64,000 bases of DNA, from contig JBCBRM010000052.1 of NCBI GenBank assembly GCA_039819665.1, positions 1-64,000 of the forward strand. The letters are read 5' to 3'. The translations under genes were made by a program, and so were the position numbers. This document shows, piece by piece, positions 48,931 through 58,220 of the stretch (the stretch's first letter is position 1; every line of letters begins with the position of its first letter). The notes below the pieces were generated by a model. That model had not been told where the DNA came from, made no database searches, and saw nothing but the letters and a program-made list of their open reading frames with translations. Source of the stretch: JAWPMV01 sp039819665 (GTDB taxonomy: Bacteria; Bacteroidota; Bacteroidia; J057).

Positions 48931-51498
48931 ATGAGCGATCTTTCTCCTCAGCAAAACAAAAGAAATAGCCTTGCATGGGCCTTTAAAATGGCCTATCGAG
49001 ACAGTAGAAGAAGTCGATCCAGACTTATCCTTTTTACCGGTTCGATTATCCTGGGTGTAGCTGCACTGGTAGCGATCAATACCTTTGGCGACAACCTCCG
49101 TAAAGACATAGATGAACAATCCAAAGAGCTTTTGGGAGCAGATTTAGTGGTCCAAAGCAACCAGGCTTTCACTGATTCTGCCAACATCCTCATGGAAGAC
49201 TTTGAAGGCCCAAGTTCGGATGAATATGCATTCAGTTCTATGGTCCTTTTTCCCAAAACAGGAGATACACGCGCCGTTCAGGTTAGAGCTATAGAAAAAG
49301 GCTTTCCTTTTTTCGGCAAATTTGAAACGGTTCCGGAATCTGCAGGCCTGGAATTTAGAGACCAAAAGAAGGCCCTGGTGGACCAAACCCTGATGATGCA
49401 ATACAATGCAAAAGTTGGGGATTCTATCAAGATTGGAAATGTCGTCTTTGAAATTGCTGGAAAGCTTTTACAAGTTCCGGGACAGGTACAAATGATGAGC
49501 ATGGTTTATGCTCCCGTCTACATCCCCATGCAATACCTGGATAAGACTTCTTTGATCAAAAAAGGAAGTAGAGTTACCTATAAGCGCTATTTTTCATTAG
49601 GGGAAAATACTCCCTCAGAAGAAGCCCTTGAAGAAATGCGTCCCAGGTTTCGGGAACTTCGTTTAAGATATGACACAGTTGAAGAGAGAAGAGATGATTT
49701 TGGCGATGCATTCGAGGGTCTTACCCGTTTTCTAAATCTTGTTGCCTTTGCCGCCTTGCTGTTAGGATGTGTAGGAGTTGCAAATTCTGTCCATGTTTAC
49801 ATAAAAGATAAACTTTCCACAGTAGCTATTCTTCGATGCTTAGGGGCAGAAGGAGGTTCTACTTTTAGTATGTACCTCATCCAAATTCTATTTATGGGCT
49901 TGGTGGGTTCTCTTCTTGGCGCTTTATTAGGAAGTGGCTTGCAAGTAATTCTTCCCATGATTCTCCGGGAATTTTTACCGATCAGTGCCAGCAGCGATAT
50001 TTCTCTGCCAGCTATGGGAGAAGGGATAGCAGTCGGGATGGGTATAGCTGTTTTATTTGCGTTACTTCCTCTTCTGGCAATCCGGAGGGTTTCCCCCCTG
50101 ATGACTTTGAGAGCATCCAGTAATACCGGCTCAGGAAGCAGGGATATTTGGAATTGGTTGGTAGTATTGGGGATCGGACTTTTTATCTGGGGATTTGCCT
50201 ACTTACAGATAGGTGAAATTCAGGAATCTCTGGTTTTTGTTGGGGCTATGGCTTTAGGCTTTTTGATCCTCGCCGGAGCAGCTTATGGGGTGATGTTTCT
50301 CCTAAAACGTTTTTTCCCCCGAAACTGGAGTTTTGTTTTCCGCCAAAGCATTGCAAATCTTTTCCGCCCTAATAACCAGACCCTCATCATGGTCGTCGCA
50401 ATAGGAATGGGAACAGCTCTAATCACTACCCTCTTTTTCATGCAGGGGATGTTAGTAAAGAATATAGCACTCAGTGATCAGGGACAAAGACCTGATATGG
50501 TAGTTTATGATGCAGCTCCGGAAGATGTCCCCGAGATTACCAAATTGATGGACACTTATGATTTTCCTGTAGTACAGGATGTTCCTCTGGTAACCATGCA
50601 ACTAGTGGAGTGGAAAGGGAGAAGCAGGAGAGAATTATTGAAAGATACAACGCGTTCTGTTCCCCGAGGCGGCACCCTGAACAGAGAATATCGGGTAACT
50701 TTCCGAGATAGCATCATTGATTCGGAGGAAGTAGTTAAAGGTAAATGGATTGGCGAAATAAAAAACCCAGAGGATAGCATATTCATTTCTGTTGAGGAAG
50801 GTTTTGCCCAAAGATCCCTCAAAGTTGATATCGGAGATGAAGTGGTATTTGATGTGAGTGGGTTAAAATTGAAAACCTATATAGGAAGTTTTCGCAAAGT
50901 TGACTTCCAACGGGTTCAAACCAATTTCATTGTTCTCTTTCCCAAAGGAGTCCTGGAGGAAGCTCCCCAATTTCGCGTCCTCATTACCAAAACCAATTCC
51001 AATGAAAACTCAGCCAAATTTCAACGTGCATTAGCAGAGAATTATCCGGATGTTTCTGTGATTGATTTGGCATTGATTCTGAAAGTAGGTAAAGAAATAT
51101 TGGAGAAAGTATCCTTTGTGATACAGTTTATGGGCTTCTTCAGTATCAGCATTGGGCTACTCGTTTTGATCGGCTCAGTGATCAATAGCAAATACCAGAG
51201 AATTAGGGAATCGGTTCTCCTTAGAACTTTGGGAGGTAGTCGCCGAAAAATCCTCATGATCAATGCCTGGGAATACATCTTTTTAGGCTTCCTTGCAGCA
51301 ATAACAGGAATTTTATTGGCTCTCGCGGCTAGTTGGGCGCTTGCAGAGTTCAGTTTTGAGATAGAATATGCGCCAGATTTGGCTCCGGCAATAGCTATCC
51401 TAATAGGGATTATTGTCCTTACTGTAGGCATAGGCATGCTGAATATCCAGGGCATCATGGGTAAATCTCCACTGGAGGTCTTACGAAAAGAAATTTAG
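48931..51498 (+). CDS. ybbP: ABC transporter permease (YbbP/FtsX-like)
   Basis: An 855-residue inner-membrane protein of the YbbP type: an N-terminal membrane helix (about 32-50), a periplasmic domain (about 55-260), three helices (about 265-390), a central pair of helices (about 410-470), a second periplasmic domain (about 510-690) and three C-terminal helices (about 710-850). Two FtsX-like modules in tandem are recognisable from ILRCLGAEGGSTFSMYLIQ and LLRTLGGSRRKILMINAWEY, the coupling helices that contact the ATPase. Expected to work with YbbA as an envelope-substrate or mechanotransmission transporter. Confidence 0.93.
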   Translation: MSDLSPQQNKRNSLAWAFKMAYRDSRRSRSRLILFTGSIILGVAALVAINTFGDNLRKDIDEQSKELLGADLVVQSNQAFTDSANILMEDFEGPSSDEYAFSSMVLFPKTGDTRAVQVRAIEKGFPFFGKFETVPESAGLEFRDQKKALVDQTLMMQYNAKVGDSIKIGNVVFEIAGKLLQVPGQVQMMSMVYAPVYIPMQYLDKTSLIKKGSRVTYKRYFSLGENTPSEEALEEMRPRFRELRLRYDTVEERRDDFGDAFEGLTRFLNLVAFAALLLGCVGVANSVHVYIKDKLSTVAILRCLGAEGGSTFSMYLIQILFMGLVGSLLGALLGSGLQVILPMILREFLPISASSDISLPAMGEGIAVGMGIAVLFALLPLLAIRRVSPLMTLRASSNTGSGSRDIWNWLVVLGIGLFIWGFAYLQIGEIQESLVFVGAMALGFLILAGAAYGVMFLLKRFFPRNWSFVFRQSIANLFRPNNQTLIMVVAIGMGTALITTLFFMQGMLVKNIALSDQGQRPDMVVYDAAPEDVPEITKLMDTYDFPVVQDVPLVTMQLVEWKGRSRRELLKDTTRSVPRGGTLNREYRVTFRDSIIDSEEVVKGKWIGEIKNPEDSIFISVEEGFAQRSLKVDIGDEVVFDVSGLKLKTYIGSFRKVDFQRVQTNFIVLFPKGVLEEAPQFRVLITKTNSNENSAKFQRALAENYPDVSVIDLALILKVGKEILEKVSFVIQFMGFFSISIGLLVLIGSVINSKYQRIRESVLLRTLGGSRRKILMINAWEYIFLGFLAAITGILLALAASWALAEFSFEIEYAPDLAPAIAILIGIIVLTVGIGMLNIQGIMGKSPLEVLRKEI

Positions 51499-51501
51499 GA
51501 C

Positions 51502-52938
51502 TTATTTTAAAGCCCTGCTTTTGGCCCCTGCGGGACTTTGGTATCCAAAAAGTCCTTCTGACTTAATGGCTTTCTCTACCTCGGGCGGAACCATTTTTTC
51601 CCAGCCTTCTTCTCCATTCTTTATCATGGAGAGGACAGCATCGGAGGTAATGTGAAGCAGGTCAGGATCGACTCCCCGTATATCTTCTACTTTATTGCTG
51701 GAGAAAATGTATTGGAAGAGGTAATGCAATTCTTCTTTCGGCAGCTTAAAATTCTTACAGGTATAAAGTTCCTGAGAGTAATCTGCAAGCGCCGGATAGA
51801 CATACATTTTGATATTGGCTCCGAAAAGAGTACCAAAGGATTCGAGAATCCCCCCTTTTAGATTGGTATAATATTGCTCATCGAAAACCTGCTCAAGATT
51901 ATAAACCCCCAGGGCAATTCCGATTTTTTTCTTGCGGGTATATTGGGTGAAGTAGGAAACCAGGCTATAATACTTATGGTAGCTGGATACCATTACCAGT
52001 ACCCCCATAGAACGTAGCATATCTACTCTATCCAGGAAATCATCGTCATCAATCTTTCCTTCTGCAGTCAAATTATTGAGGGTCAGTTCAGCGATGATCA
52101 AGGTATCTTCTTCTTTGACTTCTTCCTCTTCTAAAAACTGTGCCTTGGCAGATTTTAGCATATCCAGGTTTACCAAAGTAGCTGGCCTGAATCTTCCTCT
52201 CAGCACCAATATATTCTTTTTGTAAAGCACATCAGCCACATGCAAAACTTTCCCATCAGCACCAAACATAGCAGCCTTGGTCATATTATTCTTGACCAGT
52301 TTTAAACTTAGCAGACGATTATCTACCCAATCAAAATTGGGACCTGTCAGGCTAAACATATCTACATCAATCCGATCTGAAGAAAGCCCTTCCATCAGGC
52401 ATTTGAGGAAAGCATCTGTATCGTGCGGATAATGATAACAGGCAAAAATCAAATTTACCCCTATAATTCCTACAGCCTCTTGTTGCCAAAGGGTTTCTGT
52501 ATCCCTCATCACCACATGCATGATGACATTATTGGGAGGGGTACCCGGGCTTAATTGAAACCTGATCCCGATCCAGCCATGGCCTTGATTGGTCTTTTTA
52601 TAGTTCAGGGCTTCAATGGTATTAGCCATGGCGAAGAAACAGGTTTGATCTCCTATTTCTGTCAGGCGTTGTTCCAGCAGGCTAAATTCATGCTCCAGCA
52701 TGCTTTCGACCCGTGCCCTACTTACATATCGTTTGGATTTCCCATAAATGGCATCGCTAAACTTCATATCATAGGCAGACATGGTTTTCGCGATAGTTCC
52801 GGATGCTCCTCCCGCTTTAAAAAAGTGAGCGGCGGTTTCCTGTCCTGCACCTATCTCGGCAAATGAACCGTACCAATGCGGGTTCAAATTGATCTTGAGT
52901 GCTTTTTCCCGAGTAGTCAGTGCACGAAAGTTATCCAT
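51502..52938 (-). CDS. Conserved protein of unknown function
   Basis: A 478-residue soluble protein opening MDNFRALTTREKALKINLNP, then YGSFAEIGAGQETAAHFFKAGGASGTIAKTMSAYDM. I recall similar proteins in Bacteroidota and Cyanobacteria under varying, poorly supported names (for example nicotinate-nucleotide adenylyltransferase or TonB-related), none of which the sequence supports: there is no nucleotidyltransferase HxGH, signal peptide or barrel. The glycine-rich, highly conserved N-terminus (residues 25-60) looks like an active or binding site. The middle (LIFACYHYPHDTDAFLKCLMEGLSSDRIDVDMF) looks alpha/beta. Convergent with ybbP (3-base gap). Function unknown. Confidence 0.7.
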   Translation of the reverse strand: MDNFRALTTREKALKINLNPHWYGSFAEIGAGQETAAHFFKAGGASGTIAKTMSAYDMKFSDAIYGKSKRYVSRARVESMLEHEFSLLEQRLTEIGDQTCFFAMANTIEALNYKKTNQGHGWIGIRFQLSPGTPPNNVIMHVVMRDTETLWQQEAVGIIGVNLIFACYHYPHDTDAFLKCLMEGLSSDRIDVDMFSLTGPNFDWVDNRLLSLKLVKNNMTKAAMFGADGKVLHVADVLYKKNILVLRGRFRPATLVNLDMLKSAKAQFLEEEEVKEEDTLIIAELTLNNLTAEGKIDDDDFLDRVDMLRSMGVLVMVSSYHKYYSLVSYFTQYTRKKKIGIALGVYNLEQVFDEQYYTNLKGGILESFGTLFGANIKMYVYPALADYSQELYTCKNFKLPKEELHYLFQYIFSSNKVEDIRGVDPDLLHITSDAVLSMIKNGEEGWEKMVPPEVEKAIKSEGLFGYQSPAGAKSRALK

Positions 52939-53048
52939 AATATGGGCGCTGTTCTGTTAATGAAGCCTAAAAATAATCAAAGCAAAGAGATTTCCTAGGC
53001 ATTTATTTTAAGACGAAAACATAGGGAAAAAGTCATGTGGTGAAAGTA

Positions 53049-53357
53049 TCACATACGCCTAACTAGCCTAAAGCCTGCAACAATGGTCCCTACTTTCGGA
53101 TCCATATAATCACGATTGGTCAGGCGGCAATCACTTTCTTTATCCATCCAGGAGCCTCCACGCATAACTCGACTGTTGTAAAGATCACTGCCTTTAGGAA
53201 TTTGATTGAGGAGTTTTTCGCCTGGAAGAAGGGTATCAATGGTGAAATAGTCTTCCTCTCCAACGTCCCGTGGCTTCAGAAAAAAGTTATAGGCCAACAT
53301 CAGGATAAACAGGACAATCAAGAGGCTGATTCCCGTTTGTATGTGCCGGCTTTCCAT
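53049..53357 (-). CDS. Membrane-anchored mini FGE-sulfatase (C-terminal tail only)
   Basis: A 102-residue protein: one membrane helix (about 9-27, TGISLLIVLFILMLAYNFF), a short linker, then RVMRGGSWMDKESDCRLTNRDYMDPKVGT and GFRLVRRM (about 64-102). This end matches the closing part of formylglycine-generating-enzyme (FGE/SUMF1) domains and of the gliding proteins GldJ/GldK, where RGGSW and GFRLV mark the last strands. A complete FGE domain needs about 250 residues, so about 85 percent is missing. At the active-site pair of true FGE the first Cys is Asp here and the second is kept, so catalysis is unlikely. A start codon and spacing suitable for expression are present. Confidence 0.65.
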   Translation of the reverse strand: MESRHIQTGISLLIVLFILMLAYNFFLKPRDVGEEDYFTIDTLLPGEKLLNQIPKGSDLYNSRVMRGGSWMDKESDCRLTNRDYMDPKVGTIVAGFRLVRRM

Positions 53358-53402
53358 ACTTAAATATAAAGAATGGAGGGCAGAAATGTCGGTAGAGAGA
53401 AT

Positions 53403-54347
53403 TTATTCCTTTTGAAAGGCCTTTGATATCTGGTACTCTCTCTTTTGATCTTTAAGGGTCAACATGTATTGTCCGGGAGTCAGACTCCCGGTATACAGGG
53501 TAGTATCTTTGGCATTTAGTTCAAATTCCTGACTGAATATGGTACTTCCTTGTAAATCCATGACCGAAAGTTGATACATCTTACCCGTTTCTTCATCCAG
53601 GCGAATATGAACAAGGTCCCTAACCGGGCTTGGATACAGTTGAATCTCAGGAGCGAGGCTTTTATCCAGCTTTATTTTGAGTAAATCAGAATGAATGTAA
53701 TTTCCCTCCAGGTCTTTTTGTCTGAGGCGATAATACAATTCTTCTTCTCGGGCATTGGCATCTATGTAGGTATAAAACCTGGGATTCTCACTATTTCCTG
53801 CTCCGGGGATTTGCGCAATTTTCTCAAAATTAAATCCATCAGAACTACGCTCAATTTCAAAATGGGCATTATTGAGTTCGAAGGAAGTCGCCCAGTCAAA
53901 GCGTACCCTGTGTCGGCTGGATTGCTTAAGGCCTAACTCCTTCCATTCTACATGAAAAATCTCAGCTCCTACTTTCACTATCGCAATCCAATCATTTTCA
54001 TCCGGGGGATATAACGTATTTCCCTTTAAGAGCTCAGCAGCGCTCATTTCCCTCCTATGTGGATTATACCACTGAATCGTATTATTTAATCCATCGATTT
54101 CTTTCAGCAAGGTACTTTCACCCTTAGGTAAGTATATGAGGTAGGCACTTTTGCTTTCATTTCGAAAGACAAGATCAGAAGGACTGGAAGATTCATTGTG
54201 TGCAGGAATAAATTTAGGGCCGTACTGTATAAAATAGTTAGGGAAAAACCTAAAAGCGGGCCAGCGTTTAAATGATTCCTTTACCCCCTGAGCCGGAAGA
54301 AGTTGGACGGAAAGTATAAGGCTAAGGATTATGCCAAAACGAAGCAT
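53403..54347 (-). CDS. T9SS-sorted protein with a glycosidase-type accessory domain
   Basis: A 314-residue secreted protein: signal peptide to LLPAQ (about 19); residues about 35-120 resemble the 'putative collagen-binding' domain that closes GH140-like glycosidases (SAYLIYLPKGES, IQWYNPHRREM, YPPDENDWIAIVK); residues about 125-225 look like an Fn3-type domain (WATSFELNNAHFEIERSSDGFNF, ELYYRLRQKDLEGNY); and the last 80 residues are a T9SS sorting domain (IQLYPSPVRDLVHIRL, LTPGQYMLTLKDQKREY). There is no catalytic domain. It would be a secreted binding or surface protein. Upstream of the mini-FGE gene on the same strand. Confidence 0.7.
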   Translation of the reverse strand: MLRFGIILSLILSVQLLPAQGVKESFKRWPAFRFFPNYFIQYGPKFIPAHNESSSPSDLVFRNESKSAYLIYLPKGESTLLKEIDGLNNTIQWYNPHRREMSAAELLKGNTLYPPDENDWIAIVKVGAEIFHVEWKELGLKQSSRHRVRFDWATSFELNNAHFEIERSSDGFNFEKIAQIPGAGNSENPRFYTYIDANAREEELYYRLRQKDLEGNYIHSDLLKIKLDKSLAPEIQLYPSPVRDLVHIRLDEETGKMYQLSVMDLQGSTIFSQEFELNAKDTTLYTGSLTPGQYMLTLKDQKREYQISKAFQKE

Positions 54348-54646
54348 AGAAGTACGGTTAATGTTTTGTTCGTGTAAAAGAATGAGTAGAAAGGCTATAC
54401 TTCTTTTGAAATATTGGAATATTTAACCTTTTTAGACTCTCCTGCCAAACCCCAGTTTGCAGGTCTTTAAAAGTACAGCACTCCCTCCTCATGCGCTCAT
54501 TTTCTCCTAAAATTCTCTTACATGCGTCAATAGACAAGATTTTCGCAATGGATAAATATTCTTTCGTTTTTGGCCTGATTATCAAGCAGCATCCGCCTTT
54601 TCCCCTCTGATTTCTCATTTCAGCTTACCTTGGACCAAAACAAAAC
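54348..54646. other. Gene-free stretch
   Basis: About 300 bases between the T9SS protein gene and the pyrophosphatase terminator. A minus-strand frame of 86 codons (54358-54618) has no signal, domain or start context that I can support. I see no RNA gene or repeat here; the promoter of the T9SS protein gene should lie in it. Confidence 0.4.
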
Positions 54647-54669
54647 GGACCTTCCAAATTGGAAGGCCC
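54647..54669 (-). terminator. Terminator of the pyrophosphatase gene
   Basis: GGACCTTCC and GGAAGGCCC form a hairpin with an AAATT loop and one mismatch. On the minus strand it is followed by GTTTTGTTTT. Confidence 0.8.
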
Positions 54670-54694
54670 GTGTCAATATCTTAAAAAAGCTGAA

Positions 54695-57067
54695 CTAGCA
54701 ATCGCTAGTATTCAGATTTGTTTCGTCGATAAGTCTGAGATCAAAAAGAACAGCTTGCGTAATTTCAAAGGTTCTTCCTTCTTCGAGGGTCTGAGTAGTA
54801 ACTTCATCACTCACTTGCTCAGTTTCCGCTGGTAGTACGATCTCTACTTTTTCAGCAGGGATCAATTCAGCTTCTGCATCTCCACTCATGCTTGCCAAGG
54901 TTGGCGCAATTACCAAAGCTACAACAGACATAAGCTTTAGGAGAATATTGAGAGAAGGACCAGAAGTATCTTTGAAAGGATCACCAACGGTATCCCCTAC
55001 AACGGCAGCCTTGTGCGGCTCAGAGCCTTTGTAGAACTTCTCGCCATTGATATCAACTCCTTCTTCAAACATCTTTTTGGCATTATCCCAGGCACCTCCA
55101 GCATTGGACTGGAAAATTGCCATCAACACACCTGCAGAAGTTACACCTGCTAGCAATCCACCCAACATTTCAGCTCCCCCTACAAAACCGACTAAAACAG
55201 GAACAACTATCGCCAAAACCCCAGGGACTACCATCTCCTTGATTGAAGCTGTAGTTGAGATTTCAACACATTTAGAATACTCAGCCTTTCCGTCCGCAGC
55301 ATCAAAAATTGCTCGGTCTTCTGGAGTCGCATTTGTGAGATCAGAATCGTATTTCTTCATGATGTCCAGAGCTGCTCTTAATTCAGGAATTGCATCAAAT
55401 TGACGTCTTACTTCCTGAATCATCGCCATTGCTGCGCGACCTACTGCATTCATCGCCAAAGCAGAGAATACAAATGGAAGCATCGCACCAATAAGAAGAC
55501 CAGACATTACTTTAGGTTGGGCAATATCAATCGTATCGATACCCGCCTGCTGCATGAAAGCTGCAAATAGTGCCAAAGCTGTCAAAGCAGCAGAAGCAAT
55601 TGCAAATCCTTTACCAATTGCTGCAGTGGTGTTTCCAACCGCATCCAATTTATCTGTACGCTGACGAACTTCTTTAGGAAGTTCTGCCATTTCTGCAATA
55701 CCACCTGCATTATCCGAGATAGGTCCGTAAGCATCAACAGCCAACTGAATTCCTGTATTTGCCAGCATTCCTACGGCAGCAATTGCGATACCGTAAAGTC
55801 CCGCAAAGTGGTGAGAGATCATAATAGCAGCTGCGATCAACAAAATAGGAATTGCCGTAGACATCATACCTACTCCTAATCCAGCAATGATATTGGTTGC
55901 AGAACCCGTGATCGATTGCTTTACAATGCTATTTACAGGCTTAGTACCTGTTCCAGTATAATACTCAGTAACTTTTCCTACCGCCAATCCAGAAATAAGA
56001 CCTGTAATTACTGCGATGAAAACTCCCATAGCAGAATATTCAGTTCCATTGTGAGACCAGCTCTCAGGAAGCATATTTACAATGATGAGGTAAGAAGCCA
56101 ACAGCATCAACCCTCCGGAAAGAAACTCACCCGTATTGAGGGCTTTATGAGGACTTCCTCCTTCGCTTACTCTTACAAAGAAAGTACCGATAATAGAAAC
56201 CACGATACCTACTGCAGCCAAGGTCAACGGAAGCAGAATTGCTCCTAGTCCACCAAACTGACCTGCAAACTCAGGCACCGCAATAAATGCACTACCCAAT
56301 ACCATGGTACCGATGATAGATCCTACATAAGACTCAAAAAGGTCAGCACCCATTCCCGCAACATCTCCTACGTTGTCTCCAACATTGTCTGCGATAGTAG
56401 CAGGGTTTAAAGGGTGATCTTCAGGTATACCCGCTTCAACTTTTCCTACCAGGTCAGCACCTACGTCAGCAGCTTTGGTGTAAATCCCCCCCCCTACACG
56501 AGCGAAAAGGGCAATAGAAGAAGCACCCAAAGAAAAACCGGAGAGTACATTAAGTACAATCGTAATCGAATTAACAGAGCTATCAGCAGCCTGGAAACCC
56601 ATGCTCTGATAAGCAATAAACAGTATACTAAGACCAAGAACCCCCAGTCCTACAACTCCCAGCCCCATTACAGATCCACCAGCGAAAGCAACTTCGAGTG
56701 CTTTGCCCAGTGATCCTCTTGCAGCGTTTGTCGTACGAACGTTGGCTTTGGTAGCTACTCGCATACCGATAAACCCAGCCAATGCTGAACAAATAGCACC
56801 AATGATGAAAGAAACTGCTACCCACCAGTTAGAACCCGCTTCATTGGATCCTTTAATAGCCAGCAACACAGCTACCCCAGCCACAAAGAAGGCCAAAACC
56901 CTGTACTCAGCTTTGAGGAATGCCATTGCTCCATCCGCAATGTTTTTTGCAATAGTAGCCATCTTTTCATCACCTACTTCTTGTTTGGAGACCCAGGATG
57001 AACGTATAAACGTATAGAGCAGGCCCAGGACACCCGCAATTGGCAAGAAATAAACTAATGATTCCAT
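54695..57067 (-). CDS. hppA: Membrane-bound ion-pumping pyrophosphatase (K+-dependent type)
   Basis: A 790-residue, 16-helix membrane protein that couples pyrophosphate hydrolysis to Na+ and/or H+ export. Signature segments are exact: DVGADLVGKVEAGIPEDHP, NPATIADNVGDNVGDVAGMGADLFESYVG, VDAYGPISDNAGGIAEM, and GDTVGDPFKDTSGPSLNILLKLM. The motif GNTTAAIGKG keeps Ala and Gly at the two positions that decide potassium dependence (Lys and Thr in the K+-independent class), so this should be a K+-stimulated enzyme. Whether it moves Na+, H+ or both cannot be told by eye. The C-terminus has an unusual acidic extension of about 60 residues after the last helix (about 730-790). Confidence 0.95.
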   Translation of the reverse strand: MESLVYFLPIAGVLGLLYTFIRSSWVSKQEVGDEKMATIAKNIADGAMAFLKAEYRVLAFFVAGVAVLLAIKGSNEAGSNWWVAVSFIIGAICSALAGFIGMRVATKANVRTTNAARGSLGKALEVAFAGGSVMGLGVVGLGVLGLSILFIAYQSMGFQAADSSVNSITIVLNVLSGFSLGASSIALFARVGGGIYTKAADVGADLVGKVEAGIPEDHPLNPATIADNVGDNVGDVAGMGADLFESYVGSIIGTMVLGSAFIAVPEFAGQFGGLGAILLPLTLAAVGIVVSIIGTFFVRVSEGGSPHKALNTGEFLSGGLMLLASYLIIVNMLPESWSHNGTEYSAMGVFIAVITGLISGLAVGKVTEYYTGTGTKPVNSIVKQSITGSATNIIAGLGVGMMSTAIPILLIAAAIMISHHFAGLYGIAIAAVGMLANTGIQLAVDAYGPISDNAGGIAEMAELPKEVRQRTDKLDAVGNTTAAIGKGFAIASAALTALALFAAFMQQAGIDTIDIAQPKVMSGLLIGAMLPFVFSALAMNAVGRAAMAMIQEVRRQFDAIPELRAALDIMKKYDSDLTNATPEDRAIFDAADGKAEYSKCVEISTTASIKEMVVPGVLAIVVPVLVGFVGGAEMLGGLLAGVTSAGVLMAIFQSNAGGAWDNAKKMFEEGVDINGEKFYKGSEPHKAAVVGDTVGDPFKDTSGPSLNILLKLMSVVALVIAPTLASMSGDAEAELIPAEKVEIVLPAETEQVSDEVTTQTLEEGRTFEITQAVLFDLRLIDETNLNTSDC

Positions 57068-57160
57068 GTAATTTTTGTAAAGTTGCGATTGAGTCTATAA
57101 CTCTATTTATTGATAAAGTGTGCAAATTTAGCCTTTAAGACCGTAAATACAAACCAAAGC

Positions 57161-58138
57161 ATGAAACTTAAAGAGGCAAAAAGCCTTAAATCTGTAGCAG
57201 AACTCCTCGGAATCGAATATGTAGGTCCCGAAAATCATAAAGTTCTGGGTATAAATGAGATTCATATGGTAGAAGCCGGTGATCTCACTTTCGTTGATAT
57301 AGAAAAATACTACGAGAAAGCCCTCAATAGTGCAGCAACTACCATCCTGATCAACAAGAAAGTAGAAGCCCCTGCAGGTAAAGGCCTGTTGATCAGTGAA
57401 GATCCCTTCAGAGATTACAATATCCTGACGGAACATTTTCAACCTAGAAAAGCATTGAACACTTCCGGGGAGCCTCAAAAAGGAGCAGGTGTCAAAATCG
57501 GCACCCACGTAGTATTCGGAGAAGGCGTCGTTTTGGAGGATGGGGTTGAGATTGGACACAACTGTGTCATCGGCTCTCATGTGAGGATTGGAGCGGATAG
57601 TTTAATACATGCAAATGTGACGATTTATGATAACAGTTTAATAGGAAAAAATGTATGTATCAACTCAGGTACAGTCATTGGGGGTGAAGCCTTTTATTTT
57701 AAAGCTCGCCCATATGGTCGGGATAAAATGTTGACCAAAGGCCGGGTAGTGATTGAAGACCATGTAGATATCGGAGCAAACTGCACCATAGATCGAGGAG
57801 TAAGTGGAGACACCCGGATTGGTGCCTGGACAAAATTGGACAATTTAATCCAAATCGGCCACGACACCCAAGTAGGGAAAAAATGCCTGATCGCCTCTCA
57901 GGTAGGCATAGCGGGCGTAGTAACCGTAGAAGATGAAGTTGTTTTATGGGGGCAAGTAGGGGTAAATAAAGATCTTACCATTGGTAAGGGGGCTCAGTTA
58001 TATGGTAAAACTGGGGTGATGTCAGACCTGGAAGGAGGAAAAACCTATTTGGGGATGGTAGCTGTAGAAGCCCGTCAAAAATTGAGAGAAATTGCAGCTA
58101 TTCGTAAGCTACCTGACTTAATTCGTAAATTGAAATAA
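57161..58138 (+). CDS. lpxD: LpxD-like UDP-3-O-acylglucosamine N-acyltransferase
   Basis: From the ATG at 57161 (325 residues; a further in-frame start 51 bases upstream lies in the promoter region) the protein has an N-terminal uridine-binding domain (about 1-95, SLKSVAELLGIEYVG) and a left-handed beta-helix of hexapeptide repeats (about 105-290). The catalytic His lies in NLIQIGHDTQVGKKCLIASQ, and the C-terminal helix is AIRKLPDLIRKLK. LpxD adds the second acyl chain in lipid A synthesis, in the cytoplasm. No other lpx genes are nearby, and Bacteroidota often carry a second LpxD-like copy, so this could be the paralog. Divergent from hppA. Confidence 0.88.
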   Translation: MKLKEAKSLKSVAELLGIEYVGPENHKVLGINEIHMVEAGDLTFVDIEKYYEKALNSAATTILINKKVEAPAGKGLLISEDPFRDYNILTEHFQPRKALNTSGEPQKGAGVKIGTHVVFGEGVVLEDGVEIGHNCVIGSHVRIGADSLIHANVTIYDNSLIGKNVCINSGTVIGGEAFYFKARPYGRDKMLTKGRVVIEDHVDIGANCTIDRGVSGDTRIGAWTKLDNLIQIGHDTQVGKKCLIASQVGIAGVVTVEDEVVLWGQVGVNKDLTIGKGAQLYGKTGVMSDLEGGKTYLGMVAVEARQKLREIAAIRKLPDLIRKLK

Positions 58139-58220
58139 GAAAACTTGCGAGAATGTTGTGATAATTCGGGATATCTGAACCAAATTGCGTCCCATTCGGT
58201 TAAAACCCTTGTATTTACCG

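Noticed and set aside
54358..54618. Minus-strand frame of 86 codons in the gap before the pyrophosphatase terminator
   Set aside because: No domain, signal or start context; Cys- and Arg-rich translation looks like noncoding sequence.
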